DNA from: 40CM-2-70-7 sp035505915
GTDB taxonomy: Bacteria; Gemmatimonadota; Gemmatimonadetes; Gemmatimonadales; GWC2-71-9
DNA: 58,678 nucleotides
Direction of reading: 5' to 3'
Assembly (NCBI GenBank): GCA_035505915.1
Contig: DATJQI010000039.1
Location: 1 to 58,678, forward strand
Positions 1 to 8,674 of this stretch are shown here, piece by piece; within the stretch, counting starts at the first letter, position 1; each line of letters begins with the position of its first letter. The notes under the pieces were generated by a model. That model saw only the letters and a program-made list of their open reading frames with translations, searched no databases and was not told the DNA's origin. The translations under genes were made by a program, and so were the position numbers.

Positions 1-208
1 GGACTGACCCCCACGACCCCCGAATCGGCCGGCGCGATTCGTCCGACCCGGGACGAACGGTGCTCGGCGCGCGCCGAGCGGTGACCGGCGCCGCGTGCCG
101 AGCCACGGGCGGCCGCCGCCCTTGAAAACCGAAACCCGCCCAATCAGCATTGCGTAGGCCGCCTCGTCCGTCGACCCCAACAGCCCCGCGAGCAGAGGAG
201 CACCGCCG

Positions 209-2548
209 ATGCTTCCCGTGTTGTGCGTGCTGGCGCTGAGCACTCCTGCCGCCCGCCCCGGCCGCCTCGAGGGCCCGGCCGTCGTCGGTCCCTACTCGGG
301 ACTCGCCGGCCACGTCGCGGTCACCACGCCACGCATCGACGCGTCGGTCGCGATCGACGGCAACCTCGACGAAGCCCCGTGGCAGCGCGCGGCCCTGCTC
401 ACCGGATTCTCCGAGTACGCACCGGTGGACGGCCGGCCCGCGGAGGACTCCACTGAAGTGCTGGTATGGTACTCCGCCACCGCCATCTACTTCGGCATCC
501 GCGCCTTCGAGCCGCACGGCCCGGTGCACGCCACGCTGGCCACCCGGGACCACATCGCCGCCGACGACGGGATCGAGATTCTCCTCGACACCTTCAACGA
601 TCACCGCCAGGCCATCGCCTTCGGGGTCAATCCGCTGGGCGTCCAGTCGGACGGGACGCTGAACGAGACGCACGCGGGCACCAGCGACACGGTCGACCTC
701 TCCACGGACTTCGTGTTCCAGTCGAAGGGTCACCTGACCGACTACGGCTACGAGGTCGAGATCCGGATTCCGTTCAAGAGCATTCGCTATCAGCCGACGG
801 CGACCCAGGCCTGGGGCCTCCAGATCATCCGTACGGTTCAGCACTCGGGCCACGTTCAGACCTGGACCCCCGCCCGGCGGCGCGCCGCGTCGTTCCTGGC
901 GCAATCCGGGACCCTCGAGGGCCTCACCGACCTGCATCGGGACCTCGTCCTCGACCTGAACCCCGAGGTGACCGGCAAGGTCGATGGCGCGCCCTCGGGA
1001 CCAGGCTGGTCCTACCACCACCTCAACCCCGACCTCGGCGGCAACGTGCGCTGGGGAATCACCAACAACCTGACGCTCACGGGGACGGTGAACCCGGACT
1101 TCTCCCAAATCGAAGCCGACGCCAGCCAGCTGGTCTTCGATCCCCGCGACGCGCTGTTCTTTCCCGAGAAGCGCCCGTTCTTTCTGGAAGGCCTGGAGCA
1201 GTTCCAGACGCCGAACAACCTCGTGTACACCCGGGCCCTGGTGCAGCCGGTGGGCGCGGTGAAGGTGACGGGGAAAGTCGGCGACGTCGGCATCGGCTTC
1301 CTGTCGGGCGCCGACGCGCGGGCGTTCTCGGCCACCGGCACCGACAATCCCATCTACAACATCCTGCGCGCCCGGACCGACCTGGGCGGGCAGTCCACGG
1401 TCGGGATCGTCTATACGGACAAGCAGGACGGCTCCGACTGGAATCGCGTCGCGGGGGCGGACGCCCGGGTGGCGTTCGGCGGGATCTACACGCTGGGACT
1501 GCAGGCCGTCGAGAGCTTCACGCGGACGGCCGGAATCACGGTGCAAGGTCCGCTGTGGCAGGCGGCGCTGACCCGCTCGGGCCGGCAGTTCGGGTTCACC
1601 TACTCGCTGGCGGGGATCCACCCCGACTTCTTCGATCAGTCCGGGTTCGTCGCCCGCAACGGCATCGCCGTGGGCCAGATGGACCACAGCATCACGTTCT
1701 ACGGCGCCCCGGGCGCGGCCGTCGAGAGCTGGACCGGCGACATCCTGCTGTTCGGGCGGTGGCTCTACCCGCACTTCCAGGCCGGCGGCGCCCCCGACGA
1801 CCGGGAGATCCACTTCAACACCAACACCGTCATCAAGGGATGGAACGTCGCCACGGGACTCTTCTTCGAGCGGTTCGGGTACGACCCGTCTCTCTACGCG
1901 AACTACGCCATTCAGCGGACCGTGGGGGGCGTCACGGACACCGTGCCGTTCGTCGGCACGCCGGGCATCCGCAACCTCGACATCCTGGTGCAGTTCACCA
2001 CGCCGCAGTTCCGGCGCTTCGACGCGAATCTGTTGTTCCTGCCGGCGATCCAGGACGAGAACTTCTACGAGTGGTCCCCGGCGCGGATCCTCATCCTGCA
2101 GGCCGGCGTCGACTGGCGGCCGAACGACCGGATCCGCATCGGCGGCACCTATCTCCACCAGGAGTACTGGCGCCGGTCGGACGGCTCGCTCGTCGCCCGG
2201 CAGATGATCCCGCGCCTCAAGATCGAGTACCAGGTGTCGCGGCCCCTCTTCCTGCGCGTCGTGGGCCAGTACGTCTCGACGTTCCAGGACTCGCTCCGGG
2301 ACGACTCGCGGACCAACGATCCGATCCTCATCAAGGATCCGACGACCGGGATCTACGAGCGCGCCACCGCCGTCACGAGCAACGGACTCCGGGTGGACTG
2401 GCTCCTGGCTTTCACGCCGTCCCCGGGCACCGTGGTGTACGCGGGGTACGGCTCGAGTCTCACCGACGACGCGACCTTCGCGTTCCGCGGGCTCCAGCGG
2501 ACCACCGACGGATTCTTCGCGAAGGTCACCTACCTCTTCCGCCTCTAA
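209..2548 (+). CDS. CBM9-like / DUF5916 outer-membrane beta-barrel protein
   Basis: The 779-residue protein starts with a short hydrophobic secretion signal (about residues 1-15). A CBM9-like (DOMON-type) beta-sandwich follows at about 40-230, recognisable from the 'IDGNLDEAPW' opening and the 'YFGIRAF' strand. The rest, about 240-779, has the alternating aromatic/polar strands of the DUF5916 barrel and ends on a terminal aromatic-rich strand (VTYLFRL), as outer-membrane barrels do. The ATG at 209 has a GAGGAGC ribosome site about 8 nt upstream. In FCB-group bacteria this family is usually annotated as a carbohydrate-binding family 9-like protein of unknown substrate, and I cannot name a ligand. 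It is monocistronic and ends at a shared hairpin facing the next gene. Confidence 0.85.
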   Translation: MLPVLCVLALSTPAARPGRLEGPAVVGPYSGLAGHVAVTTPRIDASVAIDGNLDEAPWQRAALLTGFSEYAPVDGRPAEDSTEVLVWYSATAIYFGIRAFEPHGPVHATLATRDHIAADDGIEILLDTFNDHRQAIAFGVNPLGVQSDGTLNETHAGTSDTVDLSTDFVFQSKGHLTDYGYEVEIRIPFKSIRYQPTATQAWGLQIIRTVQHSGHVQTWTPARRRAASFLAQSGTLEGLTDLHRDLVLDLNPEVTGKVDGAPSGPGWSYHHLNPDLGGNVRWGITNNLTLTGTVNPDFSQIEADASQLVFDPRDALFFPEKRPFFLEGLEQFQTPNNLVYTRALVQPVGAVKVTGKVGDVGIGFLSGADARAFSATGTDNPIYNILRARTDLGGQSTVGIVYTDKQDGSDWNRVAGADARVAFGGIYTLGLQAVESFTRTAGITVQGPLWQAALTRSGRQFGFTYSLAGIHPDFFDQSGFVARNGIAVGQMDHSITFYGAPGAAVESWTGDILLFGRWLYPHFQAGGAPDDREIHFNTNTVIKGWNVATGLFFERFGYDPSLYANYAIQRTVGGVTDTVPFVGTPGIRNLDILVQFTTPQFRRFDANLLFLPAIQDENFYEWSPARILILQAGVDWRPNDRIRIGGTYLHQEYWRRSDGSLVARQMIPRLKIEYQVSRPLFLRVVGQYVSTFQDSLRDDSRTNDPILIKDPTTGIYERATAVTSNGLRVDWLLAFTPSPGTVVYAGYGSSLTDDATFAFRGLQRTTDGFFAKVTYLFRL

Positions 2549-2552
2549 CGAA

Positions 2553-2579
2553 CGAGCCCTCCGAGATTCGGAGGGCTCG
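2553..2579. terminator. Bidirectional hairpin between convergent genes
   Basis: A perfect 12-bp stem (CGAGCCCTCCGA paired with TCGGAGGGCTCG) with a 3-nt loop sits in the 36 nt between two convergent stop codons. There is no long T-run, so it may need Rho or act as a 3' end-protecting stem. Its position and symmetry support termination from both sides. Confidence 0.6.
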
Positions 2580-2584
2580 CCGGG

Positions 2585-3058
2585 TCATTGGCCGGGGCCG
2601 CCGCCCATGCCGCCGGGGGGCCGCTGGCGGAGCACCCGCGGCGGCGGTGCCGCGTCGAGCTTCGCGGCCTGATCGGCCGTCAGCTTGCCGCGGATTTCCT
2701 TCACCAGCGCGTCCTCCTGGTCCTGCAGGGGCTGCAGCAGCCCACGGGCCGCCTGCATCGCGGCGCGGAAGTCCCCGCCCCCCTGCATGGTCGACCGCAG
2801 GGAGTCGCGGATGGCCTGCGCCCGCATCAGGACGGCGTTGATGCTGTCGTACTGCGGCTTGATCTGCGTCTTCTCGGCGTCGGTCAAGGACAGCGCCTGC
2901 CCCACCGAGTCCATGGTACTCCAGTGATTCGGGGGCGGCTGCATCCGCATCCCCCCCATCCCACCCATCCCGCCCATCCCGCCGGACCCGCCGGTCTGGG
3001 CCGCGAGCGCCGCGGTTCCGCCTACGAGCAGGGCGACGGCCAGAAACGTCTTGCGCAT
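2585..3058 (-). CDS. Spy/CpxP-like periplasmic protein with GGM repeats
   Basis: A 157-residue protein with a clear signal peptide (residues 1-20, MRKT then a hydrophobic core, cleavage after ALAA). A Gly-Gly-Met tandem repeat follows at 23-39. The mature part is a charged helical protein (about 50-135) of the LTxxEKxQI...LTxxQxxKL pattern typical of the LTXXQ/Spy-CpxP periplasmic chaperone and metal-sensor family. It ends in a second GGM-rich tail. The ATG at 3058 has a strong GGAGGAG site. Known family members bind misfolded periplasmic proteins or metals; a role here is inference. The Met-rich repeat could bind copper or could be low-complexity drift. It is convergent with the DUF5916 gene. 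Confidence 0.7.
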   Translation of the reverse strand: MRKTFLAVALLVGGTAALAAQTGGSGGMGGMGGMGGMRMQPPPNHWSTMDSVGQALSLTDAEKTQIKPQYDSINAVLMRAQAIRDSLRSTMQGGGDFRAAMQAARGLLQPLQDQEDALVKEIRGKLTADQAAKLDAAPPPRVLRQRPPGGMGGGPGQ

Positions 3059-3136
3059 CGGTTGCTCCTCCCGGGGCGCCGACATGGCGCCACGATCCCC
3101 ATACGCGCCGGGGGTCGCAGAAGCTGACGTTTCGCC

Positions 3137-3165
3137 TTGACACCCCCCGTACCCGCCGCCATGAC
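3137..3165 (+). promoter_or_regulatory. Candidate promoter for the secreted unknown gene
   Basis: A consensus TTGACA at 3137-3142 is followed after 17 nt by CATGAC, a weak -10. The transcript would start about 35 nt before the ATG at 3206. Only the -35 is convincing. Confidence 0.35.
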
Positions 3166-3205
3166 TAGGTCGACGCTTTTCCGTCATCCCACCAGGAGGT
3201 CCTCC

Positions 3206-3817
3206 ATGAACGCTCTCTCCGGCACGCTTGGGATTCTCGCGACGCTGGCCGCCCTCGCAGGCCCGGGCCCACTCGCCGCGCAAACCGCGCCACCCCCGTC
3301 GGCCGCCATGCTCCGCCGCCTTGCGGAGGCCGTCGATGCGCAGCGGGACGGCCAGCGCGTGTGGGTAGTGATCGATACCGCCGCCCCGTTCAGCGTGCAC
3401 GGCGTGTTCCATGTGGCGGACGAAGCGGCTCTGGTGGGACGCCGCGCGCATGCAGCCGTCATGGGACCGTTCGTCCAACCGCCCGACTCCGGCCTGTCGA
3501 CGCCCCTGATGGCCATCCTCCCCTGCCCCGGCCGGCATGACAATCTGTCGCACTGCCCCGACACGACCCTCTCGGCCCGCGTAGGCGCGCTCTCCATCCC
3601 CGTCCAGAACGTGGATAGCATCTCGATCTCGATCTTCGGCCGCACGCCCGGCGGCACAATTCACCAGACCTTCAAGCCGGAAGAGCTCGACGCCCTGTTC
3701 CTCACCCTCTCGGCGATCGACAAGTTCGTCATTCCGTACTACACACGGCTGTACGGCCCGATGTACGCGGCTCAAATGCGAGCGGCCTATGTCCACCAAT
3801 TGACGGGAGCGCACTGA
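3206..3817 (+). CDS. Secreted protein of unknown function
   Basis: A 203-residue protein with an export signal (residues 1-25, cleavage near PLAAQ). I place the start at ATG 3206 because an AGGAGG site lies 6 nt upstream and the signal peptide begins there; a longer in-frame extension upstream has no ribosome site. The mature region has two closely spaced cysteines in a CPGRHDNLSHC segment, which could form a disulfide. A C-terminal helical part (about 150-203) contains an aromatic-rich 'IPYYTRLYGPMY' stretch. I do not recognise the family. It ends 17 nt before the end of the convergent kinase gene. Confidence 0.6.
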   Translation: MNALSGTLGILATLAALAGPGPLAAQTAPPPSAAMLRRLAEAVDAQRDGQRVWVVIDTAAPFSVHGVFHVADEAALVGRRAHAAVMGPFVQPPDSGLSTPLMAILPCPGRHDNLSHCPDTTLSARVGALSIPVQNVDSISISIFGRTPGGTIHQTFKPEELDALFLTLSAIDKFVIPYYTRLYGPMYAAQMRAAYVHQLTGAH

Positions 3818-3833
3818 GGCGCCCGGCTCGCGC

Positions 3834-6329
3834 CTAGGGAGCGGCTCGGACGAGGGCCTGAAAACGGGGATCGGTCCGGAGCGCAGCCCACCAGAGGTGC
3901 TGCGCGGCACTGGCCCGGGCCTGGGGGTTGGCGTCGAGGTAGTGACCGAGAAGTCGGAGTGCTTCCTCGCGCTCTCCCAGGAGTAATCGGACGTACGCCT
4001 CTGCATAGGACATGTCGGTCGCGACGTAGGGATCAGTCACCGCCGCCCGGGCGGCGCGCACCACCCCGAGCGCGCTGTCACGGAGTCCGGACCGCGCGAT
4101 GACGGCAGCGACCATCATCGCGCGGTCGGCCACGAGCACCGGACCGGAATCCACTCGATCAGCCTCCGCCGCGGCCCGCCACGCGGCGGCAATGTCCGTC
4201 GAGCCCGCACCGGCCCATCCCAGGATTCGAAGCTCGCAGTCCACAAAGTTCGGCCGGGTGGGAAAGCGCCTCACACCTCTGGCGCACCAAGTGCGGGCAT
4301 CGTCCCAGTGCCCCAGTGTGAGGGCGCTAAAAAACAGCTCGGCCATCACCCTCGGCGCCTGGTCCAAGTAAGCGTCGGCTCGGAGGGCCGACTGGGCCGC
4401 GTCGTCGGCGTCGGACAACCGCCCCTCCTGCCGATACAGCTCGCTGAGCGTGAACCACGCCACCGCGCGCCCTGAGTCGCCCGCGACCGCGTTTTGCAGG
4501 TCCCGTTGGGATTGCGTCAGCAGGCTGTCGGTGGCCGGCCGGCCGAAATACGACCACAGCGTGTAGCGCAGACGGCCCCGGATTTCCAACGCCTCGGGCG
4601 CGTCCGGGTGCGTCCGCAGCGCGCCGTCCGTCAGGGCCACACCTCGACCGATTTCCGCGGCGAACGCCATCGCGGCGGGCGAATCGCTGCGAAGCAATTC
4701 GCCCGACTTCCCCGCGGACATCGCCTCGTCCCACCGGAGAACCGCCCGCGTGAACGCCAGCTTCGCCCGAGCCACGGGTGGTACGGGCCACGCGCGGTCC
4801 TGTCGCCCCGCCTCGGCCAGGAGCGAGTCCGCGCGGTTCAACGTCGACCACGCTGCGGCACCCTCTCCTCGGCGCAGTTGGGAGGCGGCGAGGTCAGGCA
4901 GGGGCTCGGCCTGTTGCACCAAACGCCAGGCGAAGGCGCTGGTGGTCCCCTCCCGCTCGTGCGCCACCCGTACCTCGCGGCCCAGAGCCTGGCGCAACAT
5001 GTCGGCCACGTCGTCCACGACGGTGTCGCGGAGCGCGAGCAGGTCACCCCAGGGCCGCTCCACCGTCTGGCTCTGTTTCTGCTCCCCGGTTCGCGGATCG
5101 ACCAGCTGGACGGTGGCCTGGAGGCGGTCGCCGGACCGGGTGACGGTGCCGGTGACCACGCTGCCCACGTCCAAGGCACGGGCGATGCTATCCAGGGGCG
5201 TCACGGTGCCTTGCAGGTGACGCACACCGGCGGCCGACGTGACGTGAAGCTCGCTGACGCCCCCCAGCCGATCGATGATCGCTTCGGTCAGTCCGCTCGC
5301 GACTTCGGGCACCGCCTGCCCGGGCACCGACCGATCCTGGAAGTAGAGCACCGCCACATGCGTGGGGTCGAGCGGCGGAGTCACCGGCCGACGCAGGTTC
5401 GGCCGTACCACCACGACGGCCGCGACGAGCACGACGAGCGCGCCACCCGCGACCAACTTCCGCCGCGTCGCGCCCCGGAGGGGTTGTCGTCCCCCCCCCA
5501 ACGCGGCCGCGAACGCCCCGGCCGTCGTGAACCGGTCCTCGGGAGCCTTGGCGAGCGCGCGCTCCAAGGCCGCCGCGACGCCCGCGGACACGCCGGGCAC
5601 GATCTTCCGGATCGCTTCGACCGGCGTCCCCACATGCTGCGCCATCACCCGCCGCGGATCACCCCCGAACGGCGTGCGTCCGGTCAGGGCCTCGAAGAGC
5701 ACACACCCCAGCGAATAGAGGTCGCTCCGCCCGTCGACGGCCGACTCGCCGGCCGCCTGCTCCGGACTCATGTACTCGGGCGTTCCCAGCGCAAACCCGG
5801 CCGTGGTGATCCGGCTGCCCGCGACACTGAGGGCCCGCGCGATCCCGAAATCGGTGACGACCGCATGCCCGGCCTCGAGCAGAATGTTCTCGGGCTTGAT
5901 GTCCCGGTGCACCACGCCTTGCCGGTGAGCGTAGTCCAGCGCGTCCGCCACCTCGCGCGTCAGCGCCACGGCGGCCGCCGGGTCGAGCCGGTGCTCCCGA
6001 TCGAGGCGGGCGCGCAGCGTCTCCCCTTCCACATAGGGCATCACGTAGTAGAGGAGGCCGCCGGCTTCCCCGGAGTCGTGGAGCGGGACGATGTGGGGAT
6101 GGGCGAGCCGGGCGGCGAGGCTGATTTCCCGCAGGAACCGCTCCGGCCCGAGGCTCGTCGAGACTTCGGGCCGCAGGACCTTCACCGCCACCAGGCGGTC
6201 GTGCTTGACGTCCCGGGCCAGGTACACGACGGCCATCCCGCCGCGCCCCAGCTCGCGCTCGACGGTGTAGCGCCCCGCGAGTGCGGCGCGCAGGCGGCCC
6301 GCCAGACTGACGTCCACGGCGCCAAGCAT
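3834..6329 (-). CDS. Receptor-like Ser/Thr protein kinase with TolB-like and TPR regions
   Basis: An 831-residue Hanks-type kinase. The glycine loop (RGGMAVVY) is at 29-36, the ATP-binding Lys at 50, HRD at 141-143, DFG at 160-162 and the GTPEYMSPE activation segment at 182-190, so it looks catalytically intact. A single membrane helix lies at about 292-308. The outside part begins with a TolB N-terminal-like domain (about 323-450, 'VAVLYFQDRS' start, 'VVTGTVTRSGDRLQATVQLVD') and continues as a TPR/helical repeat array to the end. This kinase-TM-TolB-TPR layout is common in Gemmatimonadota and Acidobacteriota; ligands are unknown. ATG 6329 has GAGAGG 8 nt upstream. A GTG at 6317 is an alternative, because a TATGCT element sits 7 nt before it, which would give a leaderless mRNA. 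The gene is divergent from prs. Confidence 0.9.
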   Translation of the reverse strand: MLGAVDVSLAGRLRAALAGRYTVERELGRGGMAVVYLARDVKHDRLVAVKVLRPEVSTSLGPERFLREISLAARLAHPHIVPLHDSGEAGGLLYYVMPYVEGETLRARLDREHRLDPAAAVALTREVADALDYAHRQGVVHRDIKPENILLEAGHAVVTDFGIARALSVAGSRITTAGFALGTPEYMSPEQAAGESAVDGRSDLYSLGCVLFEALTGRTPFGGDPRRVMAQHVGTPVEAIRKIVPGVSAGVAAALERALAKAPEDRFTTAGAFAAALGGGRQPLRGATRRKLVAGGALVVLVAAVVVVRPNLRRPVTPPLDPTHVAVLYFQDRSVPGQAVPEVASGLTEAIIDRLGGVSELHVTSAAGVRHLQGTVTPLDSIARALDVGSVVTGTVTRSGDRLQATVQLVDPRTGEQKQSQTVERPWGDLLALRDTVVDDVADMLRQALGREVRVAHEREGTTSAFAWRLVQQAEPLPDLAASQLRRGEGAAAWSTLNRADSLLAEAGRQDRAWPVPPVARAKLAFTRAVLRWDEAMSAGKSGELLRSDSPAAMAFAAEIGRGVALTDGALRTHPDAPEALEIRGRLRYTLWSYFGRPATDSLLTQSQRDLQNAVAGDSGRAVAWFTLSELYRQEGRLSDADDAAQSALRADAYLDQAPRVMAELFFSALTLGHWDDARTWCARGVRRFPTRPNFVDCELRILGWAGAGSTDIAAAWRAAAEADRVDSGPVLVADRAMMVAAVIARSGLRDSALGVVRAARAAVTDPYVATDMSYAEAYVRLLLGEREEALRLLGHYLDANPQARASAAQHLWWAALRTDPRFQALVRAAP

Positions 6330-6380
6330 AGACCCGGCCTCTCGGGCCAGCCAGCCAGCGGCCGCGCCGCTCCCAACCCC

Positions 6381-6409
6381 TTGGCTTTGCGATGGTTGGC
6401 GGCTATCTT
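6381..6409 (+). promoter_or_regulatory. prs promoter
   Basis: TTGGCT (6381-6386), a 17-nt spacer, then TATCTT (6404-6409). The predicted start is near 6416, leaving only about 6 nt of leader before the ATG at 6422, and no ribosome site is present. This is the only promoter-like sequence ahead of the prs-rplY-pth run. Confidence 0.55.
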
Positions 6410-6421
6410 GCTCGGCTCGAA

Positions 6422-7375
6422 ATGGCGGACCTGACCTTCTCCCGAAGCCAGCTCCTGCTGCTCGCGGGCACGGCCAACCGGCCGCTCGCCGAGGAGATGG
6501 CTCAGCATTTGGGTCAACCGCTGTGCGCCGTGACCATCCGGCGCTTCGCGGACGGCGAGATCTTCGTCAAGATCGACGAGAACGTGCGCGGGCGGGACGT
6601 CTTCATCATCCAGCCCACCAATCCGCCCGCCGAGAACTATCTGGAGCTCCTGCTCCTGATCGACGCGGCGCGGCGGGCGAGCGCGGCGCGGGTGACGGCG
6701 GTCCTGCCCTACTTCGGGTACGCGCGGCAGGACCGGAAGGATCAGCCCCGGGTGGCCATCAGCGCGAAGCTGATGGCGAACCTGATCAGCCACGCGGGCG
6801 CGGACCGGGTGCTGGGAATGGATTTCCATTCCCACCAGGTGCAGGGGTTCTTCGACCTGCCGGTGGATCACCTGTACTCGGCGCCGGTGTTCGTGGCCCA
6901 CTTCCGCACCAAGGATCTCCGGGATCCGGTGGTCGTGGCGCCGGACGTGGGCTCGGCCAAGATGGCGCGGGGCTACGCCAAGCGGCTGAACGCGTCGCTC
7001 GCGATCATCGACAAGCGGCGCCCGTCGGCGAATGTGGCGGAAGTGGTGAACGTGGTCGGCGAGGTCGAGGGCATGGACTGCCTCATCCCCGACGACATGA
7101 TCGATACGGCGGGCACCATCACCGAGGCCGCGGCGGCGCTGAAGCGGCTGGGAGCCAAGCGGGTCTTCGCCTTCGCGACCCACGCGCTGCTCTCGGGTCC
7201 GGCGGTGGAGCGGCTGCGGGCCTCGCCGATCGAAGAAGTGACGGTGACGAACACCATCCAGCTGAAGCCGGAGCGGATGTTCGAGAAGCTCAAGGTGCTG
7301 TCCGTCGGGCCGATCCTGGCCAAGGCGATCAGCTACGAACACTCGAATCAGTCGGTCAGTTCTCTTTTCGACTAA
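6422..7375 (+). CDS. prs: Ribose-phosphate pyrophosphokinase
   Basis: Makes PRPP from ribose 5-phosphate and ATP for nucleotide, His and Trp synthesis in the cytoplasm. The 317-residue product has the family signatures: 'FADGEIFVKIDENVRG' near the N-terminus, the flexible-loop 'YARQDRKDQPR', the metal/ATP motif 'MDFHSHQVQGFF' (a variant of LDLHADQIQGFF), and the PRPP-binding loop DDMIDTAGT at 224-232. I start at the inner ATG (6422), which matches the usual family N-terminus; an ATG 30 nt upstream would lie inside the promoter. Next comes rplY, 12 nt downstream, the same prs-rplY(ctc)-pth order seen in many bacteria. Confidence 0.95.
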   Translation: MADLTFSRSQLLLLAGTANRPLAEEMAQHLGQPLCAVTIRRFADGEIFVKIDENVRGRDVFIIQPTNPPAENYLELLLLIDAARRASAARVTAVLPYFGYARQDRKDQPRVAISAKLMANLISHAGADRVLGMDFHSHQVQGFFDLPVDHLYSAPVFVAHFRTKDLRDPVVVAPDVGSAKMARGYAKRLNASLAIIDKRRPSANVAEVVNVVGEVEGMDCLIPDDMIDTAGTITEAAAALKRLGAKRVFAFATHALLSGPAVERLRASPIEEVTVTNTIQLKPERMFEKLKVLSVGPILAKAISYEHSNQSVSSLFD

Positions 7376-7387
7376 GGCAGGAGTCGC

Positions 7388-8122
7388 ATGGCACAGATCG
7401 TCAGCATCGAAGCGCAGACCCGCCAGCGCACCGGCAAAGGCGCGGCCCGGCAGAGCCGGTTCGCGAAGAAGGTGCCGGCGGTGATCTACGGGCACGGCCG
7501 CGCCGCCCAGAACCTCACGGTGGACGCCCCCGCCCTCGAGAAGGCGCTGAAGGGCGTCGAGCCCGAAAGCACGCTCATCGAGATCACGGTGGACGGCAAG
7601 AAGGCCAAGGCGCTCATCCGCGAGATCCAGCGCCACCCCATCCGCCCCGACATCATCCACGTGGACTTCTACGAGATCCACGCGGACGAGAAGGTGAAGC
7701 TGAAGGTCCCGGTGCACCTCGTCGGCACGCCCGACGGCGTGCGCAACGCGGGCGGCGTGCTGGACCAGGTGACCCGCGAAGTCGAAATCGAAGTGCTGCC
7801 CGAGCACATTCCCGACCGGGTGGAGCTGGACGTCACCGCCCTCACCATCGGACACACGCTGCACGTACGGGATCTGAACATCCCGAACGCGGTCATCCTG
7901 ACCCACGCCGACCTCACCATCGCGACCGTGGTCCCCCCGCGCGCCGAGGAAGTCGCGGCGCCGACCGCCGAAGCCGTGGCCGAAGTGGCCGAGCCCGAGC
8001 TCATCCGCAAGGAGCGCGAGGAAGAAGGCGAAGAGGGCGAGGAGGGCAAGCCGGCCGCCGAGGGCAAGGGCGAAGCCAAGCCCAAGGGCGAGGCCAAGCC
8101 CAAGGGCGGCAAAGAGGGATAG
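7388..8122 (+). CDS. rplY: 50S ribosomal protein L25 (Ctc/TL5 type)
   Basis: The 244-residue protein has the 5S rRNA-binding L25 domain at about 1-92 (start with 'QTRQRTGKGAARQSRF', 'IYGHGR') and the second TL5/Ctc beta domain at about 100-190 ('VPVHLVGTPDGVRNAGGVLDQ'). A charged tail from about 205 onward alternates Glu-Gly and Lys-Pro-Lys units, which is unusual and probably disordered. A GGAG site lies upstream of ATG 7388. It ends 3 nt before pth, in the same reading frame. Confidence 0.95.
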   Translation: MAQIVSIEAQTRQRTGKGAARQSRFAKKVPAVIYGHGRAAQNLTVDAPALEKALKGVEPESTLIEITVDGKKAKALIREIQRHPIRPDIIHVDFYEIHADEKVKLKVPVHLVGTPDGVRNAGGVLDQVTREVEIEVLPEHIPDRVELDVTALTIGHTLHVRDLNIPNAVILTHADLTIATVVPPRAEEVAAPTAEAVAEVAEPELIRKEREEEGEEGEEGKPAAEGKGEAKPKGEAKPKGGKEG

Positions 8123-8125
8123 GTC

Positions 8126-8674
8126 CTGCGCGCCGTCGTCGGCCTGGGAAATCCGGGCGAGGAATATCAGGCGACGCGCCACAACGCTGGGTTCTGGCTG
8201 GCCGACGCGCTCATCGCGCGGTGGGGGCTTCCCCCCTTCCGTCGTGGTGAGCGCGCCCGCGTTTCGGAAGGGGAGGCCGAGGGAACGCCCGTGCGGGTCC
8301 TGAAGCCCACCACCTACATGAACCGGAGCGGCGCGGCGCTCGTGTCCCTGCGCGCGGATCCGGCCTTCAATCCCGCCACCGATCTCCTGGTCCTGGTCGA
8401 CGATTTCCAGATCCCCAGCGGCACGTTCCGCCTCCGGAAAGAAGGCTCCGCGGGCGGGCACAACGGCCTGAAGAGCATCGAGGGCGCCCTGCAGTCGCAA
8501 GCCTACGCGCGGCTGCGGATCGGCGTCGGCCCCCTGCCCGAAGGCGTCGGCGACTGGGCCGACTACGTCCTCGCGCCCATCGATGAGGAGCAGAAGCGAC
8601 AGGTCGAAGAGAGCATGCCGAAGATGATCGAGGCGGTGGAGCGCTGGCTCAAAGGCGAGCCCCCGCCGGCATGA
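8126..8674 (+). CDS. pth: Peptidyl-tRNA hydrolase (CTG start)
   Basis: Recycles peptidyl-tRNA dropped from ribosomes. The 182-residue protein carries all Pth motifs: GLGNPG at 6-11, the catalytic His19 in TRHN, KPTTYMNRSG, and DDxxxPxGxxRxRxxGSxGGHNGL. The conserved N-terminus begins directly after the rplY stop: the in-frame stop is at 8120-8122 and only GTC and CTG codons precede 'RAVVGLGNPG'. Translation therefore must begin at CTG 8126, or at the even less likely GTC before it. The first ordinary start codon (GTG 8291) would delete the active site. A GAGGG ribosome site about 8 nt upstream supports CTG 8126. The stop overlaps the next ATG (ATGA). Confidence 0.9.
   Translation: MRAVVGLGNPGEEYQATRHNAGFWLADALIARWGLPPFRRGERARVSEGEAEGTPVRVLKPTTYMNRSGAALVSLRADPAFNPATDLLVLVDDFQIPSGTFRLRKEGSAGGHNGLKSIEGALQSQAYARLRIGVGPLPEGVGDWADYVLAPIDEEQKRQVEESMPKMIEAVERWLKGEPPPA

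Noticed and set aside
466..2841. 791-codon plus-strand frame overlapping the DUF5916 gene
   Set aside because: An Arg/Pro/Gly-rich frame-shifted shadow that runs through the terminator hairpin and into the convergent gene.
3817..3835. 6-bp AGGCGC/GCGCCT hairpin between the unknown secreted gene and the kinase gene
   Set aside because: Too short for a confident terminator, with no T-run, and its arms overlap both gene ends.
6392..6421. Upstream ATG for prs giving 10 extra residues
   Set aside because: It lies within the -35/-10 spacer of the predicted promoter and is not part of the conserved Prs N-terminus.
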